Assembly (NCBI RefSeq): GCF_905175385.1
Contig: NZ_HG992750.1
Coordinates: 1,054,001 to 1,118,000 of the forward strand
DNA: 64,000 nt
Direction of reading: 5' to 3'
DNA from: Vibrio sp. B1FLJ16
GTDB lineage: Bacteria > Pseudomonadota > Gammaproteobacteria > Enterobacterales > Vibrionaceae
The translations under genes were made by a program, and so were the position numbers. The stretch's first letter is position 1; the number at the start of each line of letters is the position of its first letter. The notes beneath the pieces are model-generated. The model had not been told where the DNA came from. It searched no databases and worked only from the letters and a program-made list of their open reading frames with translations. This document shows, in pieces, positions 38,757-49,000 of the stretch.

Positions 38757-40670
38757 TTAATTTAACTTAAAGAATCGAATTTGATCCGATAAGTTGATGG
38801 ACATTTTCGCCAGCTCGTCCGCAGCCTGATTCGTGTCTTGAATCATGTGCACAGTTTGATCGACTTTTTCTCTTACTGAAACAACGCTTTGGTTGATCAT
38901 TTCGGCCGTTGCGCTCTGTTCTTCTGTCGCTGCTGCAATTTGCGTATTTAGATCATTGGTCGAATCAATATTTGTTGAGATACTAATGAAAGCGCCATTT
39001 GCCGATTCTGCTTGTTTCACAGTCTCTTCCAGCATTAACTGGCCAGCGTCAATCGATTCAACGACCTGAGACGTATTCTGTTGCAATGTCGTAATACGAT
39101 CACCAATCTGCTCAACCGCTTTTTGTGTTTGCTGAGCTAGCTGTCTGACTTCATCAGCTACAACAGCAAATCCACGACCTTGATCTCCTGCCCTAGCCGC
39201 TTCAATAGCTGCATTTAATGCGAGTAAGTTAGTTTGCTCTGCAATACTCTGAATAACAGAAGTTATGTCTGCCACTTCAGCGGTACCGTTAGTCAGTGTT
39301 GCAACTTCTTGGCTAATTGAGCCCATTTGACTCGCAAGCCCGCCCACTTTATCCATTGTTGTGCCCATCATGCTCTGCCCCTGGTCAGAAGCTTCTGATG
39401 CAAGTTCAGACTCTCTGGAAGCGTTGTTCGCATTTTGAGAAACTTCAGCAATAGCTACCGTCATTTGGTTAACTGCTGTCGCCACCTGGTCAGTTTCCAT
39501 TTGCTGAGCTTGTGCACTGGTTAAAATTTCAGCATTAATCGCAGAAAGCTCTTCTGATGACGAAGCAAGTAAGTCACTACATGAAATAACTTCCGAAACC
39601 GTCTGGCACAATTGCTTCTCCATGTTGTTCATGGCATGTAGCATACTAGCTAGTTCATCATTGCCTTCAACCTTCTCTGGCGCATTACTCAGTTCACCTC
39701 TGCTAAGTCTCTCTGCCATCAATTGGGCTTTGTGTACGTTTTCAGTGACATTTTTAGCAACAAACCAACACAATATACAAACAGCAGGTAAACCAAGAAC
39801 AAGGGCGAGCACAACATTCATCGTCGATTGCTCAGTCAAGTGCTGAACTTCATCTTTGACCACTTCTTGTTCACTGATCGTGTCTGCTACCATAGTAACT
39901 AACTGCTCAGTTAATTTTCTACCAGTAACACCTAACTGCGACCAGATTTCGTTCCTTTCGCTGATAGTATGCTCTACTTGCTCTAAAGAAGTGATCAGTG
40001 ATTGAACAGACTTTTCTAATTGTTGCTTTTGAACAATAGGTAAATTACGCAATTTATCATTAAATGACTTTAACTCGGAAACAGATTCAGAATAAGCTTC
40101 TGATTTATTCGTAATTAAGTAGTTAGCTGTTTGAGCCGTTATCCCTTCAAATTCGAGAAGAAGTGCATACAACTGGTCAGAGATACTTTTTACATCCTCG
40201 TACTGCGAAGCGAGATTCCGCAGAGCCGCTTCGATTTGATCATGATTGACTTGCAACTCCTTACCGAACTTTGAGCGTTGTTCCATTACCTTCGCCACAT
40301 GAGCCAAACCACTTATGTATTGCTTCAAGTCTTCACTTACGATCTTAAAATCGTCACTCTGTTTGCTATTTTCTAGTGCATATAGATGTGCACTTTTTTG
40401 TGCTCTATCTAAGAACTGCATTGAACGGTCATAAAAGTATTCTTCTTGTGAAGAACGAAAACTTAAGGAATTGATGCGAGCTCGTAACAAATCAGAACGG
40501 ATGTCAGTGGCATCGATAGCTCGAGTATTAATTTCTTCAAATGATAAGAAATTAGCGTTTATGTTTTTGGTAGTCAGTACTCCAACTAATGAGACTGCTG
40601 ACAAAACAACAATGGCAGCACCTAAAACTAAGAAAAATTTGTGTCGTATTTTATTTATTTTGTTTAGCAT
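38757..40670 (-). CDS. methyl-accepting chemotaxis protein
   Basis: The 637-aa receptor has an N-terminal membrane helix ([23 protein letters not shown]), a helical periplasmic sensor of about 250 residues, a second helix ([22 protein letters not shown]), a HAMP domain and a signalling domain with the conserved hairpin tip [20 protein letters not shown]. No C-terminal CheR-binding pentapeptide is present. The sensor is probably a four-helix-bundle type; the ligand is unknown. The ATG at 40670 has GGAG 8 nt upstream and is preferred to the in-frame start at 40700. Confidence 0.94.
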   Translation of the reverse strand: MLNKINKIRHKFFLVLGAAIVVLSAVSLVGVLTTKNINANFLSFEEINTRAIDATDIRSDLLRARINSLSFRSSQEEYFYDRSMQFLDRAQKSAHLYALENSKQSDDFKIVSEDLKQYISGLAHVAKVMEQRSKFGKELQVNHDQIEAALRNLASQYEDVKSISDQLYALLLEFEGITAQTANYLITNKSEAYSESVSELKSFNDKLRNLPIVQKQQLEKSVQSLITSLEQVEHTISERNEIWSQLGVTGRKLTEQLVTMVADTISEQEVVKDEVQHLTEQSTMNVVLALVLGLPAVCILCWFVAKNVTENVHKAQLMAERLSRGELSNAPEKVEGNDELASMLHAMNNMEKQLCQTVSEVISCSDLLASSSEELSAINAEILTSAQAQQMETDQVATAVNQMTVAIAEVSQNANNASRESELASEASDQGQSMMGTTMDKVGGLASQMGSISQEVATLTNGTAEVADITSVIQSIAEQTNLLALNAAIEAARAGDQGRGFAVVADEVRQLAQQTQKAVEQIGDRITTLQQNTSQVVESIDAGQLMLEETVKQAESANGAFISISTNIDSTNDLNTQIAAATEEQSATAEMINQSVVSVREKVDQTVHMIQDTNQAADELAKMSINLSDQIRFFKLN

Positions 40671-40983
40671 TACGCTAACTCCGATAGTAGCAGACCGCAA
40701 ATTTTACAAATTAGCGTTAAAGAGCACAAATCAAAGTCAAACACAGATACGCATATAAGTCATTGTAAATAAACAAATTAAATGCCAAGTAAGATTATTC
40801 CCACACTAAATAGAGAGCCGGATTTCAAATCTAGAGTTAGATACTTATCGCTCTCTCCCTATCAAAATAAAAAGCAAAAATAGATGCGAATTTCACTTTT
40901 TGAAACTCTCATTTTCCTTCATTTTATACGGATATTTCCTACAATATCATCTCAATCCGACAAGGTTGTATCCGGAAAAACAA
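40671..40983. other. AT-rich upstream region of the chemoreceptor gene
   Basis: This stretch presumably holds the chemoreceptor promoter on the minus strand. It contains a 7-bp inverted repeat (AGAGAGC / GCTCTCT near 40812 and 40850) but no gene that I can support. Confidence 0.4.
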
Positions 40984-41237
40984 TATACCCAAATAACCTC
41001 ACAGCGAGAATGACTTAGCTTACAGGTGAGGCAACGATTTGAAGATCTAGTGGTTCTACATCAAAAACCGTTAACAAAGGCTGTGAGCTAAGGAAACTCA
41101 CCCTTTGGGAGCGTGTCACTGACACATTTTCAGCGTCAAATAACTTGTAAATAGCTTGTATTCAACTGCGTTATTTTCCTCGAACTTGAACCAGTAACAA
41201 CGCTCTGAATCCTGCATCTTGAAGTCATTTGTGTATA
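40984..41237. repeat. Vibrio-type dispersed intergenic repeat, ERIC-like, with terminal inverted repeats
   Basis: The element begins TATACCCAAATAACCTCA and ends with the imperfect inverse TGAAGTCATTTGTGTATA (about 3 mismatches in 17). The end also carries CTGCATCTTGAAGT, which resembles the terminal part of enterobacterial ERIC sequences. From memory, the internal sequence matches a repeat scattered through Vibrio genomes. It ends 26 bp before the start of the response regulator gene, so it lies in that gene's promoter or leader. Confidence 0.7.
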
Positions 41238-41263
41238 AACTCTATGTATAAAATGAGGTCCAT

Positions 41264-41872
41264 GTGAAAAACGTTCTTATTATTGATGCACAACCGCTTT
41301 ACAGTGAAGCACTTGCTGCGCTCGTAAACGATGTGACAGATACTGCTGACGTAAAACAATCAACTAGCAGTTCTGAAATAATGGAGTTAGTTCGTAATCA
41401 AAGGATTGATTTGATTATTTTAGATGTTGTAATCGGCGATCGAGATGGTATGCGTTTAGCGAAAAACGTCTTGGCAAGTGGATACCATGGGAAAATCCTT
41501 TTTATCTCTTCGAAAGACTACTCTAGCTTGTCTAAAGCAGCATACGAACTTGGTGCAAATGGCTTTTTGCACAAAAATGAGAGTAAGCAAACCATTAAGG
41601 ACGCGATTATCAGTGTTTCTCGTGGTTACTCTATGTTTAAACTTAAACACACGCAGTTTTCAAGCAACCTTGCGTTGTCAAAACGCGAAGCGATGGTATT
41701 CCACTATTTAGCTCAGGGTTATTCAAATAAACGAATCTCAGAGCAATTGTCACTCAGTGCGAAAACCATCAGTACTTATAAAACGAGAATTCTGAAAAAG
41801 TATCATGCTACGTCGCTGATCGAGCTACTGAATACCATTCCTGAATCAGAGGGCGTACAAACTAGCTTTTAG
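41264..41872 (+). CDS. NarL/FixJ-type response regulator, paralogue of the one at 44301-44912
   Basis: The 202-aa protein has a receiver domain with Asp54 in LIILDVVIGDRDG and a LuxR-type helix-turn-helix (LSKREAMVFHYLAQGYSNKRISEQLSLSAKTISTYKTRIL). It is clearly related to the regulator encoded in the nearby hybrid-kinase operon, sharing SGYHGKILF, GANGF and RGYSMFKLK positions. The start is GTG with TGAGGT upstream. No kinase adjoins it, so it is an orphan; cross-talk with the hybrid kinase at 46053-49721 is plausible. The last 11 nt overlap the convergent LysR gene. Confidence 0.92.
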   Translation: MKNVLIIDAQPLYSEALAALVNDVTDTADVKQSTSSSEIMELVRNQRIDLIILDVVIGDRDGMRLAKNVLASGYHGKILFISSKDYSSLSKAAYELGANGFLHKNESKQTIKDAIISVSRGYSMFKLKHTQFSSNLALSKREAMVFHYLAQGYSNKRISEQLSLSAKTISTYKTRILKKYHATSLIELLNTIPESEGVQTSF

Positions 41873-42755
41873 TCGTCATATATCTAGCGATTGCGTCAGT
41901 TAATATCTGATGCATCGCATCATGGCGATTAATTTGCTTCATTTGTGCCACGACCTTTGGCCAGCCATTCGCGAAATGGGATTCAGGGATCGGTATAAAG
42001 CGAAACCCTTCTATCGGAGCCTGAAAGTTATGAAGTATTCCTGCAAACCCAGTTTCTTTTACAAATTTTAGTAAAGCGTTAACATTGTCCAATGTGACGA
42101 TTCGATTGACAGTTAAACCTTGATCTTCCAATGCTCGTTTAGCAAGTTGCTCGCGCTCTTTCCATCCAATCAATCCAAACATAGCTATAGGTAATACAGC
42201 CGCTTGTTCAAGGGTGGTAATACCTGACTCTTCCGTCACCACAACAATCGTAGGCGCATATCCTACAAAACGTTGGTAAATGGATTTTGGTAACTCATCG
42301 TTAAAGTAATGTAGTTGAACATCAACTTTGCCGAACAGTATATCTTCAACGGTATGCTCATTGTTAGTGGTGATCGTAATATGCGCTTTGGGAAATGTTT
42401 CCATCAGTTCCATCGCTAACAGATGGCCAAATGAATATTGAGCGACTTGAGGCAAAGAGATTGTGATATCCTTCTCGTAGTTTTCTGGTTTAAACTCTGA
42501 ACTCACTAAGCATCTATCTAACTGCTCAAGTGCATCTTCGATTTTAGGTAACTGCCGTACGAGGAACTGTGTCGGTTCCAGATGATGAGGATGACGTATA
42601 AACAGTTCGTCATTAAGCTGGGCGCGTAAACGAGCAAGATACTTACTGATTGACGCTTCACTTTTCCCTAACGCTTTGGCAACAGGCTTTAACTGGCGAT
42701 GCTTTTCTAACAAAACGAGTATTTTTAACAGATTAAGATCGAGTTCTTTGTTCAC
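41862..42755 (-). CDS. LysR-family transcriptional regulator
   Basis: The 297-aa protein has a divergent LysR helix-turn-helix (LLKILVLLEKHRQLKPVAKALGKSEASISKYLARLRAQL, then LFIRHPHHLEPT) and an effector-binding domain (YSFGHLLAMELMETFPKAHITI). The start is GTG. It is separated from the c-di-GMP operon by a strong terminator, so it needs its own promoter in a gap of under 50 bp. The target is unknown; it may regulate the neighbouring signalling genes. Confidence 0.9.
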   Translation of the reverse strand: MNKELDLNLLKILVLLEKHRQLKPVAKALGKSEASISKYLARLRAQLNDELFIRHPHHLEPTQFLVRQLPKIEDALEQLDRCLVSSEFKPENYEKDITISLPQVAQYSFGHLLAMELMETFPKAHITITTNNEHTVEDILFGKVDVQLHYFNDELPKSIYQRFVGYAPTIVVVTEESGITTLEQAAVLPIAMFGLIGWKEREQLAKRALEDQGLTVNRIVTLDNVNALLKFVKETGFAGILHNFQAPIEGFRFIPIPESHFANGWPKVVAQMKQINRHDAMHQILTDAIARYMTTKS

Positions 42756-42784
42756 AACAAGGCACCATTGACATTTGGCATTTT

Positions 42785-42832
42785 CAAGAAAAAAATAAGG
42801 CAGCCACTGCTGGGAATCAGTGGCTGCCTTAT
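42785..42832 (-). terminator. strong terminator of the hybrid-kinase/c-di-GMP operon
   Basis: A perfect 15-bp stem (ATAAGGCAGCCACTG and its complement, loop of 8, 42795-42832) is followed on the minus strand by a T-rich run (TTTTTTTCTTG). It ends the operon that finishes with the GGDEF gene at 42937. Confidence 0.9.
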
Positions 42833-42936
42833 ATAAAAGACTAAATTTACCGTATGGTCAAATTTATCAAATCGTTATGTCACAATCCTGACAAGACACG
42901 CTCAACCACCCTGCCTGAGTGACTGACTCGATTGAA

Positions 42937-44304
42937 TCAATCTCGTTTTTTCTTCATTTCGTACAGCTCCTCATCTGCCCTGATGATCACATCCTCAAGA
43001 GACTCATGTTCTTCTGATGTAGCCAGACCGATGCAGACACTAATTTCTATATCCAGTGTTTTCAGACGATTGTCCTTTACCACGCCCTGAAGTTTATCCG
43101 ATAAGACTGAGGCTTGGCTGAGGCTACAGCTAGGTAAAATAGCCAAGAACTCATCCCCTCCTGTACGGACTAAATAGTCGCTATTGCGAAAGACTTTCTG
43201 CATGGATTCAGCGATGATTGCTATCGCATCATCACCGACATGATGACCGTACTTGTCATTAATTCTTTTAATTCGATTACCGTCAATCGCCATCACAGTG
43301 TATGGTGCCTTATTGAGACGCACATTAAATGCGTCATCTTTAAAGAGCCTTCGGTTGTACAAGCCCGTCAGTTCGTCTTTTGTTACGTCCGTTAAAGCAT
43401 TATCAAGTAAAAGTTTGCCTTCTTGTGCTTCAGAGAACTTTGAGAAATACATCATGCATAGCACGAAGAAAAGCGGCCAAAGAGCAAAATAATCAACGAA
43501 TACCTTAGACATTGGATACTTATAAACCAAAACATTAAAATTATCGATTACAAAACTCTTAGAAAAATACAATTCAGGAAAAGGATAGCCTGGGTAATAA
43601 ATCACTATATTGCGGTTGCCATCACTTAAACTTGTTTTTATTGCTTTCCCATGATCATAAAAACGTTCATTATCAATTAGCGCTGCATATTCGCCAACTA
43701 TCTTATTATCCAGATAAACTGGTGCCATTAGGCTTATAGTGTTCTGGCCAGTAATAACACTATCAAAAGGCTTAGAAACCAAAATGCGGTCACTAAGTTG
43801 CCCCTTCCACGCACTTAATATGCAATAACCATACTCTTGGCAGAGTTCTAAACTAAATCCAATGTTCTTGTCATCAATCCCTTCGACATGACGTTCCAGA
43901 ATAAACTTGTTATCGGTAAATGAACGGAAATAGAAGAAATATAAAGGCTTCTCAAACGTATGAAATAAATAAACTTCAGCGTCGTGAAGCACCTTACGTG
44001 CAACTGCTTCGACAAAGTCTAATTTGGCACCGGGCTCTTCAGAGATAATCATATCATCAAAACTCAGCTCTGTTGCTGACTCTACCTCTTCCGCACTTAA
44101 CAGCCGATGGTTTTCTAGTTCTGACTCAGTCAACATACTAAACAGAATAATACGTTGCCTTATATTTTTCAGCGTCTCAACGTAACTGCTAAACTGCTTC
44201 TCCCTATAGCTAGTTACACTCATCGTAATGCCCACCAAGGTAGTGACGAACAGCAATGTAGCGGTTATAAGTGCTAATGTAATATTCTTATATTTTAATG
44301 TCAT
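42937..44304 (-). CDS. membrane diguanylate cyclase (GGDEF)
   Basis: The 455-aa protein has an N-terminal membrane helix, a periplasmic sensor of about 240 residues, a second helix (YFALWPLFFVLCMMYF) and a GGDEF domain. The active site TGGDEF is intact and is preceded by the RxxD inhibitory site (RNSD, five residues upstream), so it should make c-di-GMP with product feedback. The start overlaps the stop of the upstream regulator gene (ATGA), placing it last in the four-gene operon. It would oppose the REC-EAL protein encoded two genes earlier. Confidence 0.94.
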   Translation of the reverse strand: MTLKYKNITLALITATLLFVTTLVGITMSVTSYREKQFSSYVETLKNIRQRIILFSMLTESELENHRLLSAEEVESATELSFDDMIISEEPGAKLDFVEAVARKVLHDAEVYLFHTFEKPLYFFYFRSFTDNKFILERHVEGIDDKNIGFSLELCQEYGYCILSAWKGQLSDRILVSKPFDSVITGQNTISLMAPVYLDNKIVGEYAALIDNERFYDHGKAIKTSLSDGNRNIVIYYPGYPFPELYFSKSFVIDNFNVLVYKYPMSKVFVDYFALWPLFFVLCMMYFSKFSEAQEGKLLLDNALTDVTKDELTGLYNRRLFKDDAFNVRLNKAPYTVMAIDGNRIKRINDKYGHHVGDDAIAIIAESMQKVFRNSDYLVRTGGDEFLAILPSCSLSQASVLSDKLQGVVKDNRLKTLDIEISVCIGLATSEEHESLEDVIIRADEELYEMKKKRD

Positions 44305-44912
44305 ACTGCGTCCTTGATATCTCCCGCGACTCTTGTTAATTCCACGATATTGCTAACATTAAATTTGTCTAACACACGGCGTTTATACGTGCTTACTGTT
44401 TTGTCGCTGATAGATAATACTTCGGCGATATCTCGGTTTGATTTACCTTGCAGTAAGTATTTCATCACCGCGCTTTCTCGGCTTGATAGCTGTGGTGCTT
44501 CTTTTACTTCGACCGTCGCCTGCTTGAATTTAAAGAACGAGTAGCCTTTTGATACTGCCTCAATCGCGTCTTTAAGAATCTCGTGATTCTCTGACTTACA
44601 AACGTAGCCGTCTGCACCAGATCGGAACGCCATCTGGCTGTACATTTGGCTGGTTTCTGCAGAGAAAAAGATCACTTTCCCTTCGTAACCGTGAGATTTG
44701 ATACGCTTATAGAAATCAAAACCATCACAGTCAGACAGGTTAACATCCAGGATTAACAACTCAATGTCATTCTCTTTTATCATTGATAGTGCAGACTTGG
44801 ACGAGGTTGCTGTAGACACTTGGTTTGCAACACCTAAGTCTTCTAACAAGTATTTAATCGCAACACAGACAAGCGGGTGATCATCAAAGATCAAACAATT
44901 TAAAGTATTCAT
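44301..44912 (-). CDS. NarL/FixJ-type response regulator (RocA/VieA-output-like)
   Basis: The 203-aa protein has a receiver domain (FDDHP acidic pocket, Asp56 in LLILDVNLSDCDG) and a LuxR-type helix-turn-helix (LSSRESAVMKYLLQGKSNRDIAEVLSISDKTVSTYKRRVL). The ATG at 44912 lies 2 nt after the stop of the EAL gene. An extension to 44975 is open but would run back into that gene and is not needed. By position it is the transcriptional output of the upstream hybrid kinase. Confidence 0.93.
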   Translation of the reverse strand: MNTLNCLIFDDHPLVCVAIKYLLEDLGVANQVSTATSSKSALSMIKENDIELLILDVNLSDCDGFDFYKRIKSHGYEGKVIFFSAETSQMYSQMAFRSGADGYVCKSENHEILKDAIEAVSKGYSFFKFKQATVEVKEAPQLSSRESAVMKYLLQGKSNRDIAEVLSISDKTVSTYKRRVLDKFNVSNIVELTRVAGDIKDAV

Positions 44913-44914
44913 TT

Positions 44915-46069
44915 TTAGTTCAGTACGGTTATTGCTTCTAAGGGCATTGGTTTGTTGATGTAAAAACCTTGGCAAAGGTCAATTCCATATTCGCGCATGA
45001 CTTTCATGGTTGCTTCATCTTCAACACCTTCAGCCACTACAGGAATATTTAAGCTTTTTGCGAGCGCACGTATCGCCGCAACGATATTGCGCTTTTTAGG
45101 GTCACTTTCGATCCCATAAACAAAAGCGCGATCAATTTTCAGCTCGTTAAACGGCAATTGAGCTAACTTCTCAAACGTCGATGAGCCGGTACCAAAATCA
45201 TCGATTGAAACAGTCACCCCGTTCATTCGTAATTTCAGCAGGTTTTTATAGAGTGACGCACTGGCCTGAAACGTGTCGCGCTCAGTGATCTCTATAGTTA
45301 ATTGCTCTGGATTAATGTCATGTTCATGACATTGTTGCAGAACGTAGCTTGCAAAGTTACGGTCTTCTAAATTCGCCTGTTCAGCATTTATAGAGACTTT
45401 TTTTGTGATGCCATGACTTTTGATATCACAGATAACGTTGCTCAATACCGCTTCAAAAAGTTCTTTCGATAAGTCACATCGTTCTACGATAGACAAAAAG
45501 TGATACGGAGACAGAACACCATAGATCGGGTGGTACCATCTCGCCAGTGCCTCATAACCCAGCACTTCGCCGGTTTTCGTATCGATCAGCGGTTGGTAAT
45601 AATTTTTTACCAGCCCTTCACCCAGTGAGAAAAGAAACTCCTGATCTTCTACCATTATTGAAGACGAGTCCGCCGCTTTCTGTTGGTGCTCTTTCTGCAT
45701 ATTCTGAATGATGTCTGCAACTTCAGTTTGGTCATAAGGCTTTTGTAGCTTACCTACTACCTCAAAACTAAAATCGGCACACATCGCCTGCAATGCAGAG
45801 ATCATAGTCAGATCCATCGCACTGACTATGACAACTTTACCTTGGTAATTGATGTAATCGAGAAGCTCCATCATGTCGACGCCATCTTTTTCGGGCATCA
45901 TGATGTCGCAAAAGATCACATCAAACTTTGTGGTTCTGGCACACTGAATCGCCTCTTCCACACAATTAAACGAACTAACGTAAGCATCGTGTTTACGTAA
46001 TGCATGCGTCAGTAAAGTGGTTTGAAGAGGATGATCATCGATCACCATCGCGTTAAACTGTCTGTTCAT
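44915..46069 (-). CDS. REC-EAL c-di-GMP phosphodiesterase (RocR-like)
   Basis: Residues about 6-125 form a receiver (IDDHP, Asp55 in IFCDIMMP, Lys in QKPYD). The rest is an EAL domain with YEALARW, the ITERDTF glutamate, SIDDFGTGSS, ELKIDRAF and AEGVEDE, so the catalytic and metal-binding residues are all present. Phosphorylation of the receiver probably controls c-di-GMP breakdown. The gene overlaps the kinase gene by 17 nt. The REC-EAL layout matches RocR of P. aeruginosa; unlike VieA it has no DNA-binding domain. Confidence 0.94.
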   Translation of the reverse strand: MNRQFNAMVIDDHPLQTTLLTHALRKHDAYVSSFNCVEEAIQCARTTKFDVIFCDIMMPEKDGVDMMELLDYINYQGKVVIVSAMDLTMISALQAMCADFSFEVVGKLQKPYDQTEVADIIQNMQKEHQQKAADSSSIMVEDQEFLFSLGEGLVKNYYQPLIDTKTGEVLGYEALARWYHPIYGVLSPYHFLSIVERCDLSKELFEAVLSNVICDIKSHGITKKVSINAEQANLEDRNFASYVLQQCHEHDINPEQLTIEITERDTFQASASLYKNLLKLRMNGVTVSIDDFGTGSSTFEKLAQLPFNELKIDRAFVYGIESDPKKRNIVAAIRALAKSLNIPVVAEGVEDEATMKVMREYGIDLCQGFYINKPMPLEAITVLN

Positions 46070-49000
46070 TTATCTCTGCCCAGTTCTCTATCTTTTCGAT
46101 CTCCTTCTCGATACATGTTGCTAATTCCGCTACGTACTTATCCAGTTCAGCAGCAGAGGCTTTCTCAGCCTTAATACACAACTCGACTAACATAGATATA
46201 CCTATCGCACCCACAGCGCCTTTTATGCCGTGGATTACCTGCTTTTTATCTTTTTCAGTGGAAGCACTGTTTAGCTTTTCGATATCAGTCGCCATAGACT
46301 GACTAAACACTTGAGCTATCTCTTTAGCTTCCCTTGGTGGAAACTTCTCTATCCAAGTCGGAGATGAAACCTGTTCGGTTTGACCGATAAACGGAATCAA
46401 AACACGTTTCAGTTTATTGAGGTCATAAGGCTTATACAGCACATCATCCATCCCCATCTCTTTTGCTTTCTCGCTCGCAAGACGAGAGTCCTCTGCCGTT
46501 ACACCAATAACCGGAATTGCTTTATGCTTCTGTGAAGACTTCACATGCTTAACCAGTTCGTAGCCATCCATTTCCGGCATATGGAAATCGGTTAGGAGAA
46601 CAGCAACGTTCTCATTACGCTGTATGTACTCCCAGGCTTCACAACCGTTATTCACGATCACGGGTTTAATACCAAGCTCGTTCAACTGCATCGTAATGAT
46701 GCTCTGGTTGATTAAGTTATCTTCTGCGACAACGACAGTGCCATCTATCCAGGACAGGCTTTCAGACACCCGTTCTACTTTGTTTGGCTCTTGCAAGCTT
46801 TGATCGAACAACGTCAGCAACATATCCGGATATTGTATTTCGTTACACGACAGACAAACTGGTGCTGCATCTTGTTGACTAAACATAATCCCTTTACAGC
46901 GCCCTTCTAGATCAAACTCAGGAACTAAATTTGCCTCGTCAAGTGCTGGTTGAACATCCCATACATCACACCATTGACGAACGTTCAGCGGCAGTTCTTC
47001 ACTATATGTCCACTTTGAATAGTTCTCACTGGCGTAATCACAATGAGTCACCGGTAATTTAACAACGATTGTTGTGCCCAGTCCGTATTGCGAATCAATC
47101 GAAAGCTCACCGCCCATACATTGGATGAGACGGTCAACAATACTCAGCCCTAAACCGGTACCACCAAATTTACGAGTGATGGTGTCATCCGCCTGAACGA
47201 ACGGGTCCAGAACACCTGCAAGCTGACTTTCTGTCATGCCGATACCAGTATCCGCAACTTTTACCGTCAACATTGCTTTATACACAGTGACACTGATGCC
47301 GATTTCACCTTCCGCGGTAAACTTAATCGCATTGGAAAGCAAGTTAGTGACAATCTGAATCAAACGCAGTGAATCAACTTCTACCAAACGCTCCGCAAAT
47401 GGCTTGATAACGACTTTGTAATCTAAACCTTTATCCAGGGCTTTAGGTTCGAAGCTACGCAGAACATCACAAAGCGTTACAATCAGATCAGTTTTTACTG
47501 GTACAACCGTCAACTGTCCTGCTTCCAGTTTTGAGTAATCCAGCACTTCATCGACAAGTACATTCAGGTGATTGAGCGAGCGCATCGCCTGAGTGATTAG
47601 CTCTCTGTTCGACGCGTCGTCAACCTGTCGTTCCAACAAATCAAGAATGCTGTGGGCAGCAGCCAAAGGCGTTCTTAATTCATGACTCATCGTTGCTAAG
47701 AAATTTTCGCGAGCACGTACCGCCGTTTGTGCCTTTTCCTGCGCATCAATCAGAGCCTGTTCACGCTCTTTTTGCGTTGTAATATCCTGAATCAGCGTCA
47801 ATACAAGCTTTTTCTTACCGCTAGGAGACGAAATTGTCTTACGTTCACGGTAAACATGGTTTATACCCAAGCCACAACCTGAAGACGCAACCTCTTCTGC
47901 TATCCTCTTGCCTTCAAAGACTTTGATTAGCTCACTTTTATTCTCAACAAGGCGCGAATTAGTTGAACAATTTTTCAGGCTACACTCTTTGCACTGACCA
48001 TGCTGGTATCGTGCGCAGTTACTCATCTCCAGGCTATTGTTCTCATCGTGGATAAATACCAGGCTGTTAATTTCCTGAATAATATCCATGAGCCACTTCT
48101 TCTCTTTTTCTTCGTTGTTGGCATTTAATTCTGCCAAATTCACCTTCAGTTTGAGGTGACTGAGAACGAAGTAAACTACAACGAGCAATAGCGCAAATGC
48201 GAGAGCAGCAAGCAAGAAAACGCGAGCCATATGTTCGTCATCGTAGCCATACACAAGATTGAAGTTTTGATATGAACGAAGCAGTTTGTCGATTTCGTTC
48301 GAATCAATCGTCTCAATGACGCTGTCGAGCATATTTTTTAGTTGTGTGTCATGGTTCGACACCGCAAAAGCAATCGAAAGTTTCAGCGTATCGTGGTGGT
48401 TAATAGTAAGGCCGTCTACCTGATCTTGTGCAATCAGACTATGAATAACGTCATCAGGAACGTAAGCAATATCCAACTTGCCTGACTTCAGGTCCGACAA
48501 TAGCTGTCTCACGTCATCGTATCGGGTAAAGCGATCATGTTGCCATGAGTTTAAATGTACTAATCCTTGCTTTTTAAAACTGATCAATAAGCCCAGTTTC
48601 GAACGGTTAGTCGCATCAACTTCGTGCTCCTTGGTACGGATAGAGACGAACTTGTTGTGCATAAAGGGTTTAGTTACTAACCAGTCTGACGCGGGAACTT
48701 CATCAACATAAGCCACGGGAACCAGATCCGAGTTAAATGCCGTAAGGCCACTGCTTAAGCTTGCGTTAGGCTTAACAAAGTCAAATTTCAATCCCGTACG
48801 TGACTGGATTAACTCCATAAAATCCGGGAGAAAACCATCTAAATGACCAGACTGCTCATTCTTGTATAAAAACGGATACGAATCTTCACTGCTGCTGTAA
48901 GTAATCTTGCGGTCATTGCCGACTTTACGACGGTACTCCACCAGTAATTTATCGTTGATGTGGTAAGGATTACTCGAAGCGACAGAGCGAATGTTTTTGC

